Source: Echinarachnius parma (lineage: Eukaryota; Echinodermata; Echinoidea; Clypeasteroida; Echinarachniidae). Taken from it: a DNA stretch of 64,000 nt. A program made the translations under genes and the position numbers. How positions within the stretch are numbered: the first letter of the stretch is position 1; every line of letters starts with the position of its first letter. The stretch spans positions 199,001 to 263,000 of the forward strand of contig JBAMJV010003250.1 of NCBI GenBank assembly GCA_037951105.1. Reading direction: 5' to 3'. The notes beneath the pieces were generated by a model that was not told the DNA's origin, ran no database searches, and saw only the letters and a program-made list of their open reading frames with translations. This document shows positions 45,701-59,300 of the stretch, piece after piece.

Positions 45701-48700
45701 CAAAGGCGTAATTATGATGTTAATAACCATATTGCTTTAATAATTTGTGGGAACCCAGCTCGATTTGAATCCCATGTAGTTATCTATAATCAAAAAAACT
45801 AAAATCTTGTAATACTTAGTAATTTTCAGAAGTTGTTTTGTTTAGTTGAAATTGCTATAGAAGCTCTGTTCATATATCTTGATCGAGGTGAACATATTGA
45901 ATGAACTGAGATTACAAATGTTGCAGATAATAACGTTGAACATGTTCATCGCAACATATCACACCGGAACCAGCCATACGGGTAAGAAAAGCAGCCGGAT
46001 AGGATCGGGCCAACTGCAAAACTATTACGTTATCAGTCGGCCCAATAAATAATATGCACTAAAGATTTTATATATTATTTTTGAAACAAACGATGCAGAT
46101 AATGAAGTCGGGCATGGCCAACGCGTCACATCTCATGGGAACCCCACGGACGGGCAGGAAAGCCAACCAAAGAGAATCGGTCCAACTACCAAACTATTAC
46201 GTAATCAGTCGGCCCAGACCAGTTCGTCTTTAGAAGTGGTGTTCCACAGAACAAAAGTAGGTATACAAATTCAAATTAGCATTTACATAGCTGCAGGGCT
46301 ATGTAATGATCGACAAACTTTGCTTTCTGGTGGATCCCTTATTTCCATCGAAAGTTCATCTTGCATTAATAACATTGATTGAAATATACACTTTTAACCA
46401 AATTGTGTGTAAAGTTAACTTTAAACTTAAAAAAACAACGCATCACGTACGTATGCAAATTAATGATATGTACATTTATTTTGTAATATTTTGTATTTTA
46501 CTTTTGCCGAATAAATTCAATTTAACTAAATGTTTTTTTTTTATAAGACTACCCACGCAGTAAGGCCTTCAAAGGGCAGATAGCTGGATAGTGGAACATC
46601 CCCTCAGACCTATATCGTCGAATCTGTTTAAAATTTAATTATTTAATCTGTTTGCTCATTCCCAATATTACTTTGTTTCTCAAACACACTATTCTAAAAT
46701 GTTGGTTGTGTATTATATTCCAGCTGTCCTTGGAGCTCCTGCCTCCACGCTATCCCAATTTGTTTCTGTGCAATGTCATCATGTAGGCATGTCGGATGGG
46801 ATAACGTGCCACTTTCTTTTCAATATTTATTCTGGAAAGACCAAAAGCACGGCCTGGGACCTGCTATTAAGTACTCAACTTGGCTATCTTGTATTATGGT
46901 TGACCAAAGAGGTACATGCACCAATGCCTAGGCAATCAGCTCTTCATGCCTCAGTTCCTCCCTATAAATTATGTCCTTCATATATCTCTGCTTCTCTGGC
47001 CATAAAACTATGTTTCCTGGCTTATTTAGAATATTATTCGTGTTTTTAGAGTGGATCAGCAGGATTCGGGTGTTGTTTTTGCTTCCTTCTAGGATGTGGA
47101 CCGTTCCGTATACCTTGCCCGGCCTCTATTTCCCTAGTCATATTTGGGTCTGTGAACTGAGTGAACATCTTTCAGCAATATTTCTGTATCCCTTTTCTTG
47201 ATAAACAGTTAGCAGTTATACAGGGTCCCACCCGTTACCATATACATATGTAACACAACTGATTGTCTCTTATCTTAATTTAGAAAAAGGGACACGTCAG
47301 CGATGGAGCTCACCACAGTACCGCCATGGGGACCCAAACCAACTCTTGCTCAGAGGTCACTTTGCAAACACGCGAACATCGGCAACAAGAAATACAAAGA
47401 CCACACAAATTAGAGAAGACGATGACGGGCAGAATCGCGCGGGAAAAGAAAGGCGATGCCGCAGTCGTCCAGCTTCCAGATGTTGAAACAGTCACAACCG
47501 AACCAAAGACCTATGATGATTTGGTTGTCGAGAACATCGAGGATGACGATGATGGTGTGATCTTTTTGGATCACCTGCCATCTGACATAATCCTCGTAAC
47601 AGGTAGCTATTCTATGTTGGTACAAATGATCCCATTAAATTTCCATACTCCAAAACAGCGGGTAAATTTAGCCCTTATTTATCTCGCATTATTTTATATT
47701 GCTCATTTTCAATCATTTAAAACGTTACTTTACTTTTTGTTCGCTTTAGCCAGTTTGTTATTCCATAATCTGCCCTTTTCTGTCTTAGTAATAGATTCAT
47801 CTGGACAGTGTTAAGTTAGGAGAACGCATTAACAATACATTAGGCTGATTGAGTTTTTATGTTGTACTCTCACTTCAAATTTGAATACAATGTATTTATA
47901 ATTATGTTCACATACAAACATGACTTTTATGTTGGTAAAGTATGAAGCAAATGCAGCTGGTTGGTTGACATACCGTACACTGCTTGATTCAAGCAATAAC
48001 CCACTTTCAATTCCATTCAATTCAACAGTTGCACCTATTGAGGACCAGGCAAGAAGTGATAAAGCTGTTCCTATTGCGGTCGAAAATGCCGTACAGGATG
48101 CCCGACAACAGAATACAACATCACCTCAAGGCAAGCGTCTCAAAGAGGACGGAAATGTGCGTGAGGATATCAATGAAACAGGTGTTCATAGACAGCAGAA
48201 TGTCGGCATCTCTTCTCCAAAACAGAGCCATGTAGTTGAACTCCAAACTGAGATCAGCACAGAAACAGAGAATAACCAACAAGATGTCACCACCTCTCCA
48301 GAACATTTATTTGAAAGTCCCACTGAGGGCACCACTGATTCACAGGGTAACCAAGAACACGGTGTTGATGTTTTTTCACAAGAAATTCCACAAGCAGTTG
48401 ATAGTGGAATAACACAAGAAACCGACGAAAAAACAGTTGAAACTTCTATGTTAGTGGTACTAGCAGCTCTAATCGCGGAAGATGACACGAACCAGCCAAG
48501 TTCAGAGGATGCCAAGGTAGACACTAATGTCCCAGATACGATGCCTTCAAGCAAGGATACCAACGATAGTGCTGATCCGAAAGTGGTAGAATTAGAAACA
48601 AATACGTCAAATACAAGTGAAATTCAGACAACCGGGACACCTTCGAAAAATTACATCGATATTAAGGATAAGCATAATCTATCATCAACCCTATCATCAG

Positions 48701-51700
48701 GCAAAGAACAAACTATAGATATAGATGTCATCTGTTCTGATGAAAGGCAGTCAAAAGCAACTGACATCAAACCTGACCAGGGGGAAGTTGATGAAAAGGA
48801 AGTTATCAAAACTGTGTCTATGACGAGCTTGACTGTTAAAGATGACAAAGTATTGGAAGCACATGAAAAAAATCCTCGGGTTCAGTCAGATACAACGTAC
48901 TTGTCGACTGCCAGTCACGAAGTAGAATCTGCAAGGAAAGTCATATCGGATACTAGAATACAACATACCCCTGCTTTCGAGTTACAAGTTGACCAACAGC
49001 GAGAAGCAACTTCTTCAGGACAAACAGACAAAGTTGTTGAACATCCTATCAAGGATAATATACACACAGGTGATATTCCATCTGGTGATGGACAGACGAA
49101 ATCCACTGAGGACGACAATCTACCTGGGCACGAGCTAGACAAGGAGGTTATTAAAACCGTGTCGATGACGAGCCTGACTGTCGTAGATGATAAGGTATTG
49201 GAAGCACCTAAAAAGAATCCCAGGGTTCAATCAGATACGACGGATTTGCCAACTGCTATTCATGACATTGAATCTTCAAAGAAAGCCCTATCGGATTCTA
49301 GAATACAACATACCCCTGCTTTCGATGTACAAGGTGACCAACAGCGATCAGCAAACTCTTCAAGGCAGCCAGACCAAGATGTTGAACGTTATATTAAGGA
49401 TACTATACAAACAGGTGAAATTGCATCTGGTGATGGACAGACGAAATCAACTGGGGTCGACAACCTTTCTGGACGTGAGGTAGAAAAAGAGGTTATTAAA
49501 ACCGTGTCGATGACGAGCTTGACTGTGGTAGATGACAAACTATTGGAAGCACCTGAAGAGAATCCAAGAGTTCAATCTGATACGACTTACTTGTCAACTG
49601 CTATTCATGACATTGAATCTTCAAAGAAAGCCCTATCGGATTCTAAAATACAACATGCCCCTGCTTTCAATGTACAAGGTGACCAACAGCGACCAGCAAA
49701 CTCTTCAGGGCAGCCATACCAAGATGTTGAACGTTCTATTAAGGATACTATACACACAGGTGATATTGCATCTAGTGATGGACAGATGGAATCAGCTGTG
49801 GTCGACAACCTTTCTAGGCGTGAGGTAGAAAAGGAGGTTATTAAAACCGTGTCGATGACGAGCTTGACTGTCGTAGACAACAAAGTACTGGAAGCACATG
49901 AAAAGAATCCCAGGGTTCAATCAGATAAGACGGACTTGTCGACTGCCAGTCACGAAGTAGAATCTGCAAGGAAAGCCCTATCAGATACTAGACTACCACA
50001 TAACCCTGCTTTCGAGTTACAAGTTGACCAACAGCGAGATCCAACTTCTTCAGGACGGACAGACCAAGATGTTGAACGTTCTATTAAGGATACTATACGC
50101 ACAGGTGAAATTGCATCTAGTGATGGACAGACGAAATCAGCTGGGGTCGACAAACTTTCTGGGCATGAGGTAGAAAAGGAGGTTATTAAAACCGTGTCCA
50201 TGACAAGCTTGACTGTCGTAGACAACAAAGTACTGGAGGCACCTGAAAAGAATCCCAGGGTTCAATCAGATACAACCGACTTGTCGACTGCCAGTTACGA
50301 AGTAGAATCTGCCAGGAAAGCCCTATCAGATACTAGACTACCACATACCCCTGCTTTCGAATTACAAGGTGACCAACAGCGAGATCCAACTTCTTCAGGA
50401 CGGACAGACCAAGATGTTGAACGTCCTATCAAGGATAGTATACACACAGATGAAATTTCATCTGGTGGTGGACAGACGAAATCAGCTGGGGTCGACAACG
50501 TTTCTGAGCAAGAGGTAGAAAAAGAGGTTATTAAAACCGTGTCGATGACGAGCCTGACTGTTGTAGATGACAAAGTATTGGAAGCACCTGAAAAGAATCC
50601 TCGGGTTCAGTCAGATACAACGGACTTGTCGACTGCCAGTCACGAAGTAGAATCTGCAAGGAAAGCCCTATCAGATACTAGACTACCACATACCCCTGCT
50701 TTCGAGTTACAAGGTGACCAACAGCAAGAAGCAACTTCTTCAGGACAGACAGAACAAGATGTTGAACATCCTATCGAGGATAATATACACACAGGTGATA
50801 TTCCATCTGGTGATGGACAGACGGAATCCACTAAGGACGACAACCTTTCTGGGCGTGAGGTAGAAAAGGAGGTTATTAAAACCGTGTCGATGACGAGCTT
50901 AACTGTGGTAGATGACAAAGTGTTGGAAGCACCTGAGAAGAATCCAAGAGTTCAATCAGATACGACCGACTTGTCAACTGCTATTCATGACGTGGACATG
51001 TCTAAGAAAGCTGTATCAGATAGTAGAATACAACATACCCCAGTGTTCGCTTCCAAACAGCGTGGACAACAGTCCGAAACCACCCCACCGGTACAGAAAA
51101 ACAAAGATACCATAGATGAATCAGAGGAACAACGAGAAAAAGAAGTAATCACATCTGGAGATGAGCTATTGAAACGCAGTGACATCGACAACCAACAATT
51201 AGATGTCAAAGAAGTAATCAAAACGGTTTCTATGACAAGTATAACTGTCGTAGATGACAAGGTAATAGAAAAGACAGGTCGGAACCCCAAAGTCCAGTCG
51301 GACATTTCGGATCTGACGACCGCTGTTCGAGAAATCGATTCTGGAAAGAAAGCCCTATCGGACACTGGAGTGCCGCACTCTGCTGCATTCACTTTAGAAC
51401 AGGAAAGTGTTGCTGAAGCCCTACCCACAGTTGCTGCACCACATGATCCGACGGACAGACCAACAGGGATTGAATCAGATACATGTACTAGTAATATTAA
51501 TCATAAGAACTCTACACATCCACAACGAAGTGGTGTAAGGGTTCCACCAAAAGAAGTCAACATTGAAAAGCTTGACAAAGAAACGACCCCGATGCAAACA
51601 GGCTCGCAACATTCCGAACAGCCCGAGACAAACGTCAATCTTGATGATGAAACACAGGGTGATCTCGACCAAAATGGACCTAAACCTGCAGAATCCGTTA

Positions 51701-52311
51701 AACAACAGACAAAAGCCATTCAAGAAAAGAGTAGAACAAGTATTCGGCAACCAGAAGAGCCTCTTTTAAAAAATAAACAAAGCATCCCTGATAAAGGGGA
51801 CGATAGGGAGAAGAAAGGACTGGATGATGAAGTCGAGGAAAATAATGTAGAAACAGTTGATGGTGTTAAGGCACATGATGAAGAATCTGATACTCCTTCT
51901 GCTGTAGCACCTAAAAACATAACAACTGTTGCTGTGTGGAATCCACCAATTTTCAGTGCTTTTAAACCTTTCCATGATGTTAATACACTTCAGCCTGAAG
52001 ATCTGCATAACGGAAATGTTGAGGGTAGTCCTGCAGAGAAACCTGACACAACTGAAGATCAGTACCCTATTGAATCTGATAAAGATGCTGATGTTAATGG
52101 TGGAAACAAAGTTGCCCCTACAGAACAACATTCTAAAAACGATCATAATTTATCAGAGAATGAACAATCTGAACGATCATCAGAAAAGAAAGGGGACTCG
52201 GTGAGAAATATTACTGATGGTCAGCAGTATACATTCGTGCCCATAAAACCAGCATCGTCCTCCGTGTCTAATGGTGCCAAAATGACAAACGAGCCCTATG
52301 CGGATGGATAG
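42743..52311 (+). CDS. Acylation-signal protein with eight 115-residue repeats (novel family)
   Basis: Exons 42743-42779, 43543-43610, 44882-44909, 46099-46256, 47284-47602 and 48029-52311 join in phase (1, 0, 1, 0, 1) for 4893 nt, 1630 residues. The N-terminus MGCCPNKHKHVK has Gly2 for N-myristoylation, Cys3 and Cys4 for palmitoylation and a basic patch, so membrane attachment is likely. The middle (APLPAYHQKTVGG..., then an acidic DDDD stretch near the end of exon 5) is polar. The large last exon holds eight repeats starting KEVIKTVSMTSLTV from 48796, then a charged tail to the TAG. The composition is mostly Ser, Thr, Asp, Glu, Gln and Lys, with few aromatics, as in disordered scaffolds. 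I recognise no catalytic domain and no named family. An AATAAA at 52390 fits a 3' end. The large exon is certain; the upstream exons rest on splice signals and phase. Confidence 0.8.
45172..45692. mobile_element. TTAA-flanked MITE, second family
   Basis: Ends TTAAAGGGGTAGTTTAG and its inverse. Shares ATTACAAACGACTA and TTTCAGCCGTTTCTG-type blocks with 30991-31513. It lies in an intron of the repeat-protein gene. Confidence 0.85.
45927..45981 (+). other. Duplicated exon with frame-breaking phase (possible poison exon)
   Basis: The segment after GTTGCAG resembles the start of the 46099 exon (both begin ATAAT after CAG). Its downstream 'intron' still resembles the 3' half of that exon (CAAACTATTACG..ATCAGTCGGCCCA in both). 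It has an acceptor and a donor (GTAAGA), enters in phase 1 and leaves in phase 2, so inclusion before 46099 produces an immediate stop. Without the donor it also hits TAA. Confidence 0.55.
46690..47210. other. Unexplained moderately GC-rich segment in an intron
   Basis: A 116-codon open frame (46699-47049) runs through it but matches no family I know, and no splice signals tie it to the host gene. It may be a retroelement fragment. Confidence 0.4.
48796..51410 (+). repeat. Eight tandem 345-bp coding repeats
   Basis: Units start at 48796, 49141, 49486, 49831, 50176, 50521, 50866 and 51208, an exact 345-bp period except the seventh (342 bp). Each begins KEVIKTVSMTS and continues with NPRVQSD, a helical SARKALSD segment, HTPAF, a variable Gln/Ser part and an acidic end. 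Units 4 to 6 are the most alike; unit 8 keeps only the first 65 residues or so. KALSDT preceded by a basic residue looks like a basophilic-kinase site, and HTP like a proline-directed site. Confidence 0.97.
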
Positions 52312-52389
52312 GAGTCTGAACAAAAATAATTCATGAATATGAACAAGTTAGGATTTAGTCCATCATGTACATAGATGTTATGATTTTGG

Positions 52390-52395
52390 TAATAA
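52390..52395 (+). terminator. Polyadenylation signal of the repeat-protein gene
   Basis: AATAAA lies 79 bp after the TAG stop at 52309-52311, in AT-rich context. No other gene is near on this strand. Confidence 0.55.
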
Positions 52396-52679
52396 AATGT
52401 GGTTATAGCCTACATGTAAGTTTAGTTTATGTTATTTTCCATTTATTTCAATGAATATAAGGATGGAAAGGAGTCTGAATTTCATGACAAATTATTGATG
52501 ATAAATAATACATTATTTGTATCCAGAGGATAAGTAGTACTTTTTTCTTTTTTTGGGGGGGGGGGGGGGGGGGGCGGGGTTCACAAATATCCCAAAACGA
52601 ACTTAACACTAAGATGACTTTTAAAGTATGGAACGCCATTAGTATCTTTGTAAAATTGGTAAACAAGTTATTTTATTAA

Positions 52680-53312
52680 CAGGCATACAAGTTTCATTAC
52701 GATCATTAATATTTGATTTCATCAAAATGACTTTGAGGGATGTATTTTTATGAAGTTTCAAATAATTATTACCATTTAGGCTCTTGAATATATTTCATTA
52801 CGAAGCACGGATGGCCTACCATAGTTCTAAGTCCATTTTAAGATTTAAATTTGACTTGAGATCTTTGTGATCACCCGGTGATAAGTAATTGCACGATATG
52901 TTTATGTGAGTGTATCAATGTTAGTATATTAGTGTGGTTGCGTGCATGTATAGTAAACATCAAATGGAGGTGAAATGAACAGTGTGGATTATTCAGCTCC
53001 ATTTAAAATGACCCATTATCTTTAAATCTTCTGCCAAAAGTAATATTTGAGGCTTCAATCATATACCAAATTTGTTGTTAGATTCTTCAGAATGATACAC
53101 ATGTATGAGATTTTTATAGAAAAAGAATGTTTACCTAGAAAAAAATTAAAATTACCTTTCGCTTTCAAGTTCAATCTTAAATATCTCCATAATAATAGGG
53201 AGACATTTGAAAAATCAAAATCTGTTACCACAAGCCAAACAACGTACAAGAGACGTGGGAAAGCTGCATGTAATTTTGGTTGAATTTTACAAAGTTAACG
53301 GATCACTTTAAC
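52680..53312. repeat. Dispersed repeat, third family
   Basis: ACATTTGAAAAATC, AGCCAAACAACGTACAAGAG and TTAACGGATCACTTTAA recur in 58630-59200 and in part near 36255-36320. Probably a MITE of several hundred bp. Confidence 0.55.
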
Positions 53313-55899
53313 TTGCTACATATTACACCTACTTTTGTCACTTTACACATTGAAGCAAGACACGCAACACGTAAATATATATATAAATGTCATCTCTAAT
53401 TATCTTTTATTCACTTTTGGAAATAAACAATGCTACCAAAACCAGACTCGCATTTAGATTTTATACTACAAAATATCAAATATACCAATGTAATTTCAAT
53501 GAGCCCAGGTGTTAGAATTAATGAGGTTTCACTGTATTGTGCTTTAAATAGAATTGCATCAAAAGTTTATTACCTTGTACGTACAGAAGAAGTCTGAATT
53601 GGTAGGATTGCATTCATACTTTACGATAAACATAAGCATATTTATGAGAATAAACAGTACAATGGGTGTTTCACAAGCAATGGAATGCAATAACGAAATG
53701 GTATTGCTTATCAATCCATGTGTCCTGTTTGCAGAAAGAGATACAATCGATGGTAAGTTACAATATTGAATGTAAGTCAGAAAATGTGCGTGTTTCAATC
53801 AATCAGATTTGCGCATTTAGAACACGAGATCCGACTTACAATTAATTGCAACTAACAATCAATTGTATCTCTTCCTGCAACGGGCCCATGTGTATTTCAT
53901 AAAATACAAAAACACAATACCATATATGCCCACATTTCTATTAAGCTTTCAGGAAGGATTAATACAGAAATCAGGGAGGTTTCTAACAATTGCATACAGC
54001 ATAACTGGAATAATCTCTTGAAAAATCACAGAGCCATTTAAATTAGTGTGGTGTTAAGTATTACAAAAACAAATCAAAAATCCTCCCTGAAACTCAGGGA
54101 GGGTTGGCATCTCTGCAATACTACAATTTCATCAAAAACAAATGTCTTTCCCTGAACCTAAATAAGGTAAGATTTTATTTGAAAATACAAACTGAGCTTC
54201 AAATTTAATTTTATAAAGACAGCTGGAAATGCAGAAGTAAAACATATGCTAACTTGTGAACCATTCTGTATTATACATTCAGTAATGCCGCTATTTCTCA
54301 AAATGTAAATTGGAATAAGGCATTCTCTATGAAAGTTATCCCACGACCCGGGGGGTGTATTTTGAAAACGATTTTTAAGTTAAAATTTATTTCATCTACG
54401 TCAACCAAAGAACCAATGCTCCTGTACGTATACATCCTTCATACCATGCATTAGTTATTTTAGTCATGCATGCCTAAGTCCTATCACTATAATCATGGTA
54501 AATCTTCTATTGGCAATTGCTAACAATATATCTTTTTTTTAAAGATTACTTATTAATTAGGCCTTTTAATCTTACAAATTAAATGAAACACATTGCAGTC
54601 TGGATGGTATAGATCATATAGGACATTTGGAGAACCGTATTAGAGATGATACACTCAAATTATTTAAAGGGCAAAGTAATTTCACATTATAATATAAAAC
54701 AAAAAGGCAAGTAAAATTGTTTTAAAAAGACAGGAAAAAAATGTGAACAAGAGCATTAAAAATCGTAATAAAGAATTGATCAACCCTCATGGTGGTGATT
54801 GTGTTTTTTAAAATATCAGACTTAACAAATTCAATCATTGTTATTTACTGTTCATTTTCAGAGGATGCGTGAATAAATCGACCTGCAGGTGTGCTTCAAA
54901 CGACGCACCCTTTCACTGTCGACGTGGAAGTGTGCTCCAAATGACGCACCCGATTTTGTTTTGGCTTTATAATAGCTAAATGGGATTTTATAATAACGGG
55001 CTCAGCGTTCCAAGTAGTATTATTAACCCTGATTATTAACATTATACATGTTGCTCTGTCTAGCCATATTACTTTCAGCTAGTTTCATGCATGATAGTGA
55101 AGTAGGTGTTCTTCTAACCTCTAATATAATGTACTATTTGAGCAAGATCAATTTGGTTCATCAATATAATAACATTATCAATTCCTCATAATAATCATCT
55201 TATATAACAAATAGTACATGCTTCTTGTCGTTAAATATTCCACAATACACACCTCTTCATTTTGAATATCATTCGTGCAATTATTATATTGCACTCGGTC
55301 TGCGACCTCGATGCAATATTAAATGCATTCGAGAAATTCAAAATGTATCGGTCTCTATTCTAGTTTATAAAACGGCTCCGGTAAATTCAGTAACGTGATT
55401 GGCTAATACCGATCACGTGGGCATTGATTACTTTTCACCAACTGCACTACCGTGCCGATAATGCGCAACCATCGTGCCGATACCGCGCAACCAACGTGCC
55501 GAAGGTGTGAAACCCCAGGACGTCACAATGCTTGTTTACATAGTTCTACGAAGACAAACTTGCGAAAGTGATTTTAAAAAAGATGGAAAAAGCTTCATTT
55601 TGTAAATTATCTGTATTGTAGTAAATAAATCTTAGCAGTTTCGTAAATTATATGGTATGTGGTTTGATATTGGTAAGTTTTGGAATGGAAATGCATAAAA
55701 TGCTTTGATAATTCTCATTTTTACGGGAATCTGCTGAGCTTCACATTCAGTGAAGCGAGTGCAGTACATCGGATGGTGAATTTTGTAAATTCATATTCAC
55801 ACTCTAGAGGGTAGATAGACTGGGTTACTAATTGTGGCAAGTCTGTTTTCATAAATCCAGCAAAATAAACGATTCCGTGGTTGAGCTCGTTTTATAAAA
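53313..55899. other. Intergenic spacer
   Basis: AT-rich with no open frame of interest. A repeat of GCTTCAAACGACGCACCC and GCTCCAAATGACGCACCC lies at 54892-54950. Confidence 0.5.
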
Positions 55900-56069
55900 C
55901 AAATAATACACGGTCTCAATTATTGTGCATCATGTAAATGCATCGCGCTCTCGGCTCTGTTAGCTGTGCGTTGCGCACTAGGCTACGCCTCGTGCACAAC
56001 GCACAGCTATAAACAGAGCCTCGCGTGCGATGCATTTACACAATGCACTCTAGACCGTGTATTATTTGT
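55900..56069. repeat. 170-bp hairpin
   Basis: CAAATAATACACGGTCT pairs with AGACCGTGTATTATTTG, and TAGCTGTGCGTTGCGCAC pairs with GTGCACAACGCACAGCTA. A small loop contains GGCTACGCC. Confidence 0.9.
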
Positions 56070-56362
56070 ATAATATTCAACTCCAAACCATGCACTATTT
56101 GTATAATATGGTACATGTAGTGTGTGGATTGGTAATACAAATTGATGATTTACACAATCAAGCCATTGAGAAAAAGGAAAATGTATGCACGACTAGTATT
56201 TTTTCTTCCACCTTTTCCACACATGGTTGTATTTGGTTTTGACTGGTCACTTTTATAAACAACAATCGGTGATTAAAAAATTCAATTAATGAAAAAAATA
56301 AAAAAATTGATTACTTCATAAAAAAAAAATTCTTAAAAAAAATCAGTCCATCCTTCCTAGAT

Positions 56363-59300
56363 TCAACTATGATACTGTCTGCGTTGGTGTCTTGAATCGT
56401 CGTAACCTCTCCTATCATAACTCTCCCTGCTCCCTGATCTATCACGATAGCGATCAGTGACACGAGACGGGCGATCATGCTCCGACCGGCTCTCTCGACC
56501 ACGGTGCCCACCGTACCCGCCACGATCCTCATACTGCCCTCTATCGTGCCCCTGGTAACGACTGGAGTCGGAATCATAAGAAGAGTTTCGTCCCCGCCTC
56601 TCCATGTCCGTGTTTCGATCTCGGTCTCGTCCCCTCCCCGACGGTGTTTCGTAATGCGAGTCACTATCATGATCACCTCGACTTGCATTGCCAAGCCGCG
56701 AGCTGCCCTCCGGCCGGTCAAGATAGTGATCGTCATTACTCCGCTGGTGCGGCGAAACATAACTGCAGGAAAATAAACAAAATAAAATGTTATTTCTGTT
56801 TTTAAGGAATCTAGTAACATTGTCCAAATCCACAAAACTTCCTCAGAAATCTAGTGGTTCTCTCATAGCTTGTTGTATTCCTATCACCAATAGAAATGTG
56901 GAACAGGTTTTTGGTTTTTCGGATTTCCATTTGGTTAGAAAGATATTTACGATTGAAGTGGTCAGATTTGTAGCTATCCACTGGATAGTCATAACTGTGT
57001 ACAAAAGATGTGTGCTATGATTGATGGCCCATGGCCATAGGGCCAGTGCTAATTGTTGAGCCCTGCCATACCCATACCTGTTATGAGGAGAATCCCCCCG
57101 ACTGGAATGCAGGTGACCCTGCGGCATCGGACTCTGGTTCCCTTGGCTATAGCCTGAAAATGCTGCTCCCTGCGAAAATGGCGTTCCTGTTGAAAAAAAG
57201 AAAAATATGTAAGGTAGATGAATAATATATAACATTCACCCATTCAAGATACCCATTTAAGATCAAACTTAACCTGAAATATAATTTTTACTTTTCAATG
57301 GGTTCAGACTTAATCAAAAAACAATTTTCCACAAAGCATGAAGGTCTAAAATCCAGTATTTATATAAACAATTATTCTATAGATGTGACAGGTTAACCGC
57401 TTTTACTAAATTACAGACAAAATACAGAACAAAAATTTACACTTGCTTGCCAGCTACAAGTAATAATTTATGTTGGGCAACTTTCATTTCTGATCAAGGA
57501 CGGAGTCCCACATATTTGTGGGTTGGTAGTCCTACACTTCAGCAAGAAGATACAAAGTTATATAAAGTATACAAGGAGAAAGAGCATAAATTTCTTTATT
57601 TTTAGAGCCCTATTTTGTTACTCTACCTGCTTTAGTTATTTTGTAATGATTTGTACTATTGCGTAAATCGCTATAATTTAGGAAAATCCTTAAATTGGCA
57701 ACACATTGTGATATTTAAAAACAGATTTTGGCCTTCAAATTGGCAACTTTGCGGCAAAGTCACTTCATATTTGTCTTAAATTGTAATTACTAAATATTTT
57801 CAACCTATTTTTATGTCATTAAAAGGTCTAACAAAATTAGGAGTTGCCAATTTGTAGAGGAAAACAATGATCAATTTTGCCTTAAAACAGCTCTCGTCCT
57901 TGATGGGAATGAGATCAAATGTAATGTAACAAATCTCATATATAAGTTAATGGGCGAGTTAATTTACTTGGGCAACTAACATTCATGTTCAATAATGAGA
58001 TCGGAAGTTGAATGAACTTAGAAATTATGGAAAGCCATTTAACAAATGTTTGTAAAAGTTCTTTTCAAAGGCACAAAATGTTGATTTAAATCATTAATAT
58101 GTTATATTATCAAGGAGATTTCATGTTCTTGATGAAAAATTTATAAAAAGTCTAAAATACTTGCACTTTTATTTTTGAATAATGTGTTCCAAGGCTATAA
58201 TGGCTTATCATAATGTTTTAAGTCCAACTTATATAGTAAAGTTCAACTTATGATCTTTGTAAAACACCCCCTGGAGTGATATAAGGTAGGGTAGAGAAAT
58301 GCCCCATCACTGTACCTGGAGGCAGTCCAACTGGTGTCATCATTGGCATCTGTTGCAGGCGATGGTTTGGCGGTCCTGCGCCCATCAAGCTCAGCGGAGC
58401 ACCCCCCTGGAAATCCTGGCCCAGTTTGGAGAGGGCATCAGGGGCGGAGGCAGAGCGATGGATTGGAGGGGGCATCATGTTCCTGGCCCCCATGCCTGGA
58501 ACAGCTCCTGGTGGGCCCATGGGTGGAGTCTGGCCAATGGGTGGTGTGCCCATGTTACCTTGGGCTGTAAAACAAAAAACAAAAAGAAATGTTTTTTACA
58601 CTTTAAATATTTATTAATTTTTCATTTAAAGTGATCCCTGTAAAGTGTCAGATATTGCACAAAATGACATTTGAGACTTCAATCCTATATCAATACCATT
58701 GTAAAATACAATTGAAAGATTTGTGAAAGTTTGAAAGAGTGAAAAAGTGAAAAAAGTGAAAAAAACGAATATTGAGTTCATATTTTATCACCGAATACTG
58801 ATGGCCTGCCGTAGATTTGTCTCCGTAATAATCATCCGTTTGATCTTGACGATATCCGCACCCGTGTATACAGATGGTACGGAATTCATGGAATTTGCTT
58901 ACAGATGGTACGGAATTCATGGAATTTGCGCACGCTCAGCTTAACAGTCGGGTCGGGAAGGTTTCCCACGCGCGCTGGACGGACGTGTTCAGCTACGACA
59001 ATTGTACTTTTTATCAAAAGCGTTAGCAACGCTTTAGAAATAATGATTTTCAATGATAAATATCTTTATACTAAAGGGACATTTGAAAAAATCTAACCCT
59101 ATTTTATTCTTCTCTTACCATAAGCTAAACAACACGTCAGAAGAGAAACGAGGAAGCTCCAAGTATTTTTCGTGGAGTTAGACACTTAACCTGTACCACT
59201 TTAATATTTATTTCAATTTATTGCCTTTTACTGATTTCTTTTAATTTGATATCATTTAATTTCTTTAAAATTATATATTTTTTCTTTTTAATTCAATGTT

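Noticed and set aside
47605-48028. Extending the large exon upstream to the ATG at 47920
   Set aside because: The acceptor at 48021-48028 (TTCAACAG) joins in phase 1 with the donor at 47602 and gives a continuous chain back to the acylation-signal start.
49187-50918. Periodic open frames on the minus strand and in other plus frames of the repeat exon
   Set aside because: They repeat every 345 bp as shadows of the coding repeats.
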